Source of the DNA: Streptomyces tauricus
GTDB lineage: Bacteria > Actinomycetota > Actinomycetes > Streptomycetales > Streptomycetaceae
Direction of reading: 5' to 3'
Length of the DNA stretch: 64,000 bases
Assembly (NCBI RefSeq): GCF_014650955.1
Contig: NZ_BMVY01000023.1
Coordinates: forward strand, 62,001 to 126,000
Positions within the stretch are counted from its first letter, which is position 1. Every line of letters begins with the position of its first letter. The notes under the pieces are model-generated. The model worked only from the letters and a program-made list of their open reading frames with translations. It had not been told where the DNA came from and searched no databases. The position numbers and the translations under genes are program-made. Shown in pieces: positions 59,429-64,000 of this stretch.

Positions 59429-60772
59429 TTAACCGCACACGTCCTCGGCGGCCGTGTTCCCCCGGAAAGTCGGCGCGGGACTCGGTGGAGGGGTCGGTGC
59501 GGCCGAGGTCCCGTCGGCCCGCTTTCCGCCCGATTTGCCGTCGGCCGCGCCCGATTCGGACCCGGGAGGCCCTTCCTGGCCACCGTCGCCCGGCCGGTAG
59601 CGCTCGAAGTCGTATGAATAGCCGCGCCTGTCCTGGTTGTCGACCGGCTCCGAAGTGCTCCTCTTTGCGCCGGAATCCTCCGGAACTTCCTTCGCGACCT
59701 CCAGCGGCGCGTCCGTGCGCAGCCGCTCGAAAAGTTTCTCCGCCGCGGGTTCCACGAGCTGGTCGCGATTGGCGTCGAGGGCGTACGACTCCCTCGGCAC
59801 GGTAAGGAATTGCACCCGTTCGGTGGGGATGTTGCGCATACCGCGCACCAGGTCGTACAGCCCCCGCAGGTTCGCCAGTCCGGGGTCGGTCGTGAGGGAC
59901 GACGTCGCCGCGTCCAGCACGGGATAGAGCTTCGCGGGATTCAGCAGTACGTCGTTGCTGCGCACCTTGTTGACGAGCGCGCCCAGGAAACGCTGCTGGC
60001 GGTCCATCCGGTCGGTGTCGCTGCCGTCGCCGATGGTCTTGCGGGCCCGCACATAGCCGAGGGCCTGCTCGCCGTCGAGCCGTACCTTGCCCGCGGGCAG
60101 CCGCAGTTTCGCGGCGGGGTCGTCGATCGGCTCGTCCAGGCACACCTCGACGCCGTCGACCGCCTCGACCATGTCCTTGAACCCGTGGAAGTCCACCACC
60201 ATGTGATGGTCCACGCGCACGCCGGTCAGCTTCTCGACGGTACGGATCGTGCAGGCCGGACCGCCTTTCTGGAAGGCGTAGTTGAACATCGAGAACACGG
60301 GTGCGGTGCGGGCGCCGTCCGCGCGCCGGCAACTCGGTATGTCGACCATGAGGTCGCGCGGGAGCGAGACGGCGGTGGCGCTGCGCCGGTTCGCCGCGAG
60401 GTGCAGCAGGATCGTGGTGTCGGACCGCTCGGTGCCGGAGTCCCTGCCGTACTTGCGGTTGCCCTGCCCGGACCGCGAGTCCGACCCGATCAGCAGGATG
60501 TTCTGCGCGGCGCGTACGAGCGCGGTGGGCCGTTCCCTCTCGTACCGGGCGAGTTCGGCGGCCGTGTCGTCGTCCGAGGTGATGTTGGCGTTCAGCTTCT
60601 CGTACACCGCCCAGCCGGCTCCCGCGGCGCCGACGAGGGTCACGGCGACGCCGATACCCGTCCACCGCAGCCACCGCCTGCGACGCCGGGCGACACCGGT
60701 CCCGGTGGCGACAGACCCCCCACCGGGCCCGACCACCCCATCACCCCGCGCCCCACACTCCCGCCTCGCCAC
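59429..60772 (-). CDS. LCP family protein 6
   Basis: 447 residues. Arg-rich N-terminus, membrane helix (~37-57), LCP domain (LLIGSDSRSG, DTTILLHLA, SLPRDLMVDIPSC, FNYAFQKGGPACT, MVEAVDGVEVC, LGYVRARKTIGDGSDTDR, RQQRFLGAL). No LytR_C domain; instead a Ser/Pro/Gly-rich C-terminal tail ending EDVCG. The 59169-59428 gap to LCP5 is 260 bases with no other gene. Confidence 0.92.
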   Translation of the reverse strand: MARRECGARGDGVVGPGGGSVATGTGVARRRRRWLRWTGIGVAVTLVGAAGAGWAVYEKLNANITSDDDTAAELARYERERPTALVRAAQNILLIGSDSRSGQGNRKYGRDSGTERSDTTILLHLAANRRSATAVSLPRDLMVDIPSCRRADGARTAPVFSMFNYAFQKGGPACTIRTVEKLTGVRVDHHMVVDFHGFKDMVEAVDGVEVCLDEPIDDPAAKLRLPAGKVRLDGEQALGYVRARKTIGDGSDTDRMDRQQRFLGALVNKVRSNDVLLNPAKLYPVLDAATSSLTTDPGLANLRGLYDLVRGMRNIPTERVQFLTVPRESYALDANRDQLVEPAAEKLFERLRTDAPLEVAKEVPEDSGAKRSTSEPVDNQDRRGYSYDFERYRPGDGGQEGPPGSESGAADGKSGGKRADGTSAAPTPPPSPAPTFRGNTAAEDVCG

Positions 60773-60888
60773 ACCGCCGCCTCCTCCGCTCCCCTACGAC
60801 CATGCCGCGAACCGGCGGCGAGGGCCCCGGGTGGTGGGCCGAACGGGGGACAGCGGGTGCGCGTGGTCGAGGGCGAGCCCAAAAGACT

Positions 60889-60930
60889 GCGCAGTTCCCC
60901 GCGCCCCTTCAGGGGCGCGGGGAACTGCGC
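60889..60930. repeat. Intergenic 20-bp repeat, region K (inverted pair, perfect hairpin)
   Basis: A forward GCGCAG copy (60889-60908), the dinucleotide TC, and a reverse copy (60911-60930) form a perfect 20-bp inverted repeat. It lies 74 bases after the TIGR03089 stop and upstream of LCP6, so it would make a strong terminator on either strand. Confidence 0.95.
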
Positions 60931-61004
60931 AAAGGGGGGGCAAGGGGGCGCAGCCCCCATGTGTGGGCGGGAACGGGTAGGGGCGGCGGGGGCGAGAAAA
61001 CGCC

Positions 61005-61760
61005 TCAGCGAGCCGTGGCCGTGACCCGCTCGCTCTCGATGCGCTTGGCGAGCGCGTCCGCCCCGACCCGATCAAGGTGACGGCACAACACCACGGACCC
61101 CCCAGAGGCCAGCGGGGCGTACAGCCCGGCACTCACCCCCTCCCACGTGTCATAGGACAACGCGGACAACAACCGCCCCCCGGGCCCGGTCAGATCCAGC
61201 ACCCCCGCATCCCCCCGAGCCCGCTCGACAACCTCCGCCCCCGAGAACTCCGCCCCGGCAACGACCAGCGCCGCCCCCTCCGGATCCACAGGCCCGTACG
61301 GCCGGAAGACGTCCCCCTGGCCGGGCACCTCCACGGCGTAGTCGACGTACCCCACCGGCACCTGCGCGAACCGACGCCCCAGCGGCGCGAGCGACAGCGC
61401 CACCCGCTCCCCGGAACAGGCGAGCCCGGCCTCGAACTGCCCGGGTCCGGCGACCACATGATCGGCGTCCCCCGCGTCACCCCCGACCTGCGCCACGACA
61501 CCCACCGAGGAGCACGCGAGCAGCCACACCGCCGTCTGCCAGTGCGCGGGCAGCAGCAGCGCCACCCGGTCGCCGGGCTCGGCGCCCAGTTCGCCCTGGA
61601 GCAGATTCGCGGTCTTGGCCACCCAATTGGCGAAGGTGGCCACGGACAGTTCCACACGTTCGCCGGTGGCGTCGTCGTAGAAGGTCACCAGGGGGCGCGC
61701 GGGGTCCGCGGCGAGCGCGGATCGCAGCAGGTCGGCAGGGGTGCGGTCGATGGCGGTCAC
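61005..61760 (-). CDS. TIGR03089 family protein (truncated AMP-binding-enzyme-like)
   Basis: About 251 residues from GTG 61760. Resembles only the N-terminal part of acyl-CoA synthetases: VTFYDDATGERVELSVATF, ANLLQGELGAEPGDRVALLLP, HWQTAVWLLACSSVGVVAQV. The phosphate-binding loop and the C-terminal lid of AMP-forming enzymes are absent, so synthetase activity is unlikely. The family is an actinobacterial single-copy protein, commonly placed among LCP and nucleotidyltransferase genes as here. Confidence 0.8.
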   Translation of the reverse strand: MTAIDRTPADLLRSALAADPARPLVTFYDDATGERVELSVATFANWVAKTANLLQGELGAEPGDRVALLLPAHWQTAVWLLACSSVGVVAQVGGDAGDADHVVAGPGQFEAGLACSGERVALSLAPLGRRFAQVPVGYVDYAVEVPGQGDVFRPYGPVDPEGAALVVAGAEFSGAEVVERARGDAGVLDLTGPGGRLLSALSYDTWEGVSAGLYAPLASGGSVVLCRHLDRVGADALAKRIESERVTATAR

Positions 61761-61870
61761 GGGAGGCAAGGGTACGCGGGCGGCTGCCCGGGCGGGGCAG
61801 ACAAGGGCACCGGTTCGGCGGAGTACGACCGACGGTCCGTCATATCCCGGATGGACAGATAAGTCTGACT

Positions 61871-63382
61871 ATGTCCAGGATCAGGGGCATGCGCGGACAT
61901 CTAGCTTCCTCGATCGCCGTCACCTGTGCGGCCGCCCTGGCCCTCCCGGCGGCCCTGTCCTCGGACGCCGCGGCCACCCCCTCGGCGGCCGAGAGACGGA
62001 CCACCGGCAACGCGACCCCGGGCGGTACGACCCCCGGCAGCACCCAGTCCCTCCCGCTCGCCCCTCTCACCCCCAGCACCCCCCGCACCCCACCCTCCTC
62101 CTCACCCTCGTCCCCGTCCTCGGGCGACCGCACCCTGCCGCCCCCCGCGCTCGCGTCCGCCCAGGGCCTGGCCCGCCGGGACGTCCGGCGCTTCTCCCTC
62201 GTGGGCGTCGTCTGGGACGACCCGGACAGCGAACTGCACGGCCGGGTCCAGGTCCGTACCCGCGCGACCGGCACCACGACGTGGTCCGCCTGGCAGGACG
62301 TGGACACCCACAACCACGAGCATGCGGCCGACCCGGACACCGCGGAGCGCGCCTCCGGCCGGGTGCGGGGTTCCACGGCACCGCTGTGGGTGGGCGACTC
62401 GGACGGTGTGGAGGTCAGGGTCCAGGGCGAGGCGGACGGCCGCACGGGCGCCGACGGAAGGGCCGTCACCGCCGAGCCCCTCCCCAAGGGCCTGCACGTC
62501 GAACTGGTCGACCCCGGCGCCGAGCCCCCGCCCCAGGGCCCCGAGGTGAACGCCCCGCCCCCGGGTGTCCTGACCGCCGAGTCCGCGGCGGCGGCCTCCG
62601 CCGTCAACGCCGAGCTCGCGCCCATCGGTGCCACCGAGATCCCGGCCCTGAGCCAGAAGGAGACCCGGGCCGACCTGCTGGAGACCCGTGGCGAGGAACT
62701 GGACCCGACTGATACGACAGATACCGCGGGCGCGGCGGACACGGTCGCCGCGGGCGCGAACCAGCGCGCGAAGCCGTACATCGGAGCCCGGCCGCGCATC
62801 GTCACCCGCCGGGGCTGGGGCGCCGACGAGGGGCTGCGGGAGTCGAACTTCAGCTATACGAAGACGGTGAAGGCCGTCTTCGTCCACCACAGCGCCTCGG
62901 GCAACAACTACCGCTGTGCGCAAGCGCCTTCAGTCATCCGCAGTATCTACCGCTACCACGTCAAGAGCAGTGGCTGGCGCGACATCGGCTACAACTTCCT
63001 CGTCGACAAGTGCGGAAACATCTACGAGGGCAGGGCCGGTGGCGTGGCCAAGCCGGTGATGGGCGCACACACGCTCGGTTTCAACAGCAAGAGCATGGGG
63101 ATCGCCGTCCTCGGAAGTTTCGGCAAGGCGAACCCGCCCGCCGCGTCGGTGAAGGCCGTCGCGAAGCTCACGGCATGGAAGCTCGGCCTCTACGGGGCGA
63201 ACCCGCGCGGCAAGACCTACCTCAAGTCGGGAGGCGGAAATCTATACCGAAAAGGAAAGAACGTACGACTCAATGTAATCTCCGGTCACCGGGACGGATT
63301 CGCCACCGAATGCCCGGGCGGCCGGCTCTACGCGAAGCTCGGCAAGGCCCGTGCCACTTCGGCCCGCTACCAGGGACGATGA
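61871..63382 (+). CDS. Secreted peptidoglycan-recognition N-acetylmuramoyl-L-alanine amidase
   Basis: 503 residues. Signal peptide (1-~36, ASSIAVTCAAALALPAALSS), a long Pro/Thr/Ser-rich region with a beta-rich N-terminal domain (~85-195), and a C-terminal Amidase_2/PGRP domain (~310-500). Zinc and catalytic residues are present: VFVHHSASGNNY, WRDIGYNFLVDK, VMGAHTLGFNSKSMGIAVLG and ISGHRDGFATECPG. Cleaves the amide between MurNAc and the stem peptide in the wall. Confidence 0.93.
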   Translation: MSRIRGMRGHLASSIAVTCAAALALPAALSSDAAATPSAAERRTTGNATPGGTTPGSTQSLPLAPLTPSTPRTPPSSSPSSPSSGDRTLPPPALASAQGLARRDVRRFSLVGVVWDDPDSELHGRVQVRTRATGTTTWSAWQDVDTHNHEHAADPDTAERASGRVRGSTAPLWVGDSDGVEVRVQGEADGRTGADGRAVTAEPLPKGLHVELVDPGAEPPPQGPEVNAPPPGVLTAESAAAASAVNAELAPIGATEIPALSQKETRADLLETRGEELDPTDTTDTAGAADTVAAGANQRAKPYIGARPRIVTRRGWGADEGLRESNFSYTKTVKAVFVHHSASGNNYRCAQAPSVIRSIYRYHVKSSGWRDIGYNFLVDKCGNIYEGRAGGVAKPVMGAHTLGFNSKSMGIAVLGSFGKANPPAASVKAVAKLTAWKLGLYGANPRGKTYLKSGGGNLYRKGKNVRLNVISGHRDGFATECPGGRLYAKLGKARATSARYQGR

Positions 63383-63547
63383 CGTCCGGTCGGCGGGAAC
63401 GGCGCGGCCCGGCACGCCGGGTCGCCCGGACCCGGCGGCTCCCCACGGCCACCTCCCAGAGGCGCCCCACAGCCATCGAAACGGTCTGCATACACTGGCC
63501 GGTCGAATGACCGTTCGGCCGGCCCCAGCAGGAAGCAGAGACGACAG

Positions 63548-64000
63548 GTGACAGAAGCGATCCTCCTGGTCGGCGGCAAGGGCACCCGGCTGCGCCCCCT
63601 CACGGTGCACACGCCGAAGCCGATGGTTCCGGCGGCCGGCGTACCGTTCCTCACGCATCAGCTGGCGCGGGCGAGAGCGGCGGGGGTCGAGCACATAGTG
63701 CTGGCCACGTCCTATCTGGCCGAGGTGTTCGAGCCCTACTTCGGCGACGGCTCGTCGCTGGGGCTCCACATCGAGTACGTCACCGAGGACGAGCCTCTCG
63801 GCACCGGCGGCGCCATCCGGAACGTTGCTTCCCATCTGAGATCGGGCCCCGACGACCCCGTACTGATCTTCAACGGAGACATCCTGACCGGCCTGGACAT
63901 CCCGGCCCTGGTCGACACCCACCGGTCCTCGGGCGCGGACGTCTCGCTGCACCTGACCCGGGTGACGGACCCGAGGGCGTACGGCCTGGTCCCGACGGAC
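63548..64000 (+). CDS. Sugar-1-phosphate nucleotidyltransferase, 3' end outside the window
   Basis: First 151 codons from GTG 63548, behind AGGAAG. NTP-transferase signature ILLVGGKGTRLRPLTV, then TPKPMVPAAGVPFL, EDEPLGTGGAIRN and the FNGDILTG metal Asp. Could be a mannose-1-phosphate guanylyltransferase or a glucose-1-phosphate thymidylyl/uridylyltransferase; the specificity-determining part is partly missing. It provides an activated sugar, fitting the adjacent envelope genes. Confidence 0.9.
   Translation, partial: MTEAILLVGGKGTRLRPLTVHTPKPMVPAAGVPFLTHQLARARAAGVEHIVLATSYLAEVFEPYFGDGSSLGLHIEYVTEDEPLGTGGAIRNVASHLRSGPDDPVLIFNGDILTGLDIPALVDTHRSSGADVSLHLTRVTDPRAYGLVPTD

Noticed and set aside
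61005..61760. A functional acyl-CoA synthetase
   Set aside because: Only the N-terminal part of the fold is recognisable; the P-loop-like and lid motifs are missing and the length is half the family norm.
1..64000. tRNA, rRNA, riboswitch or mobile-element genes
   Set aside because: I looked for cloverleaf and conserved-loop patterns in the gaps and for transposase or integrase motifs in the proteins, and saw none. Small non-coding RNAs without strong sequence signatures cannot be excluded by eye.

Overview
The window is chromosomal DNA of a high-GC actinomycete, almost certainly a Streptomyces. The evidence is the very high GC with G/C-biased third positions, frequent GTG starts, the actinobacterial S10-alpha ribosomal operon order (rplO-secY-adk-map-infA-rpmJ-rpsM-rpsK-rpoA-rplQ-truA), an XRE/DUF397/ATPase cluster, a sugar ABC importer without its own ATPase, an ECF sigma factor paired with a DGPF protein, and many LytR-CpsA-Psr (LCP) genes. 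No tRNA, rRNA, transposase, integrase or CRISPR array is visible.

Layout. 1-8392: end of the ribosomal/transcription operon (L15, SecY, Adk, Map, IF-1, L36, S13, S11, RNAP alpha, L17, TruA). 8646-15313: a five-gene polysaccharide locus (processive GT2 synthase, GH26-like lipoprotein, GT39-like membrane protein, UDP-glucose dehydrogenase, polyprenol-phosphate sugar synthase) lying between truA and rplM. 15500-24000: a membrane-anchored protein of unknown function, L13/S9, GlmM, a DUF389 protein, pantothenate kinase and GlmS. 23903-25821: WhiJ/AbaA-like regulators. 25883-35846: AcpS, Nnr, an L,D-transpeptidase, alanine racemase, a hydrolase, the t6A/RimI genes (tsaE, tsaB, rimI, tsaD) and a YkuD-like protein that has lost its catalytic residues. 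35968-42724: a beta-glycoside uptake and hydrolysis operon with a divergent LacI-type regulator. 42869-50536: an LCP protein, the DGPF/ECF pair, a dipeptidase-fold protein without metal ligands, a VOC protein, a second UDP-glucose dehydrogenase and an acyl-CoA dehydrogenase. 50618-64000: a cell-envelope region with five more LCP genes, two unrelated small enzymes, a GT2, a TIGR03089 protein, a peptidoglycan-recognition amidase and the start of a sugar-1-phosphate nucleotidyltransferase.

How the genes fit together. Apart from the translation core, the theme is the cell envelope. GlmM/GlmS and Alr supply precursors, the L,D-transpeptidase and the PGRP amidase act on peptidoglycan, and two UDP-glucose dehydrogenases, three GT2 enzymes and a nucleotidyltransferase supply glycopolymer chemistry. 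Six LCP proteins are candidates for attaching those polymers to the wall.

The strongest unexplained signal is a 20-bp intergenic element (core GCGCCGTTCCCCGCGCCCCT, with a GCGCAG variant). I count 39 copies in 11 intergenic regions. It occurs only between genes. In every region a sense-oriented copy lies shortly 3' of a stop codon, and copies are often tandem with a 28-bp or 47-bp period. Other points of note are the dipeptidase and YkuD proteins without catalytic residues, operator-like boxes linking the LacI regulator with an LCP gene, a perfect palindrome upstream of a 59-residue reading frame, and a 17-bp tandem repeat across the nnr stop codon.
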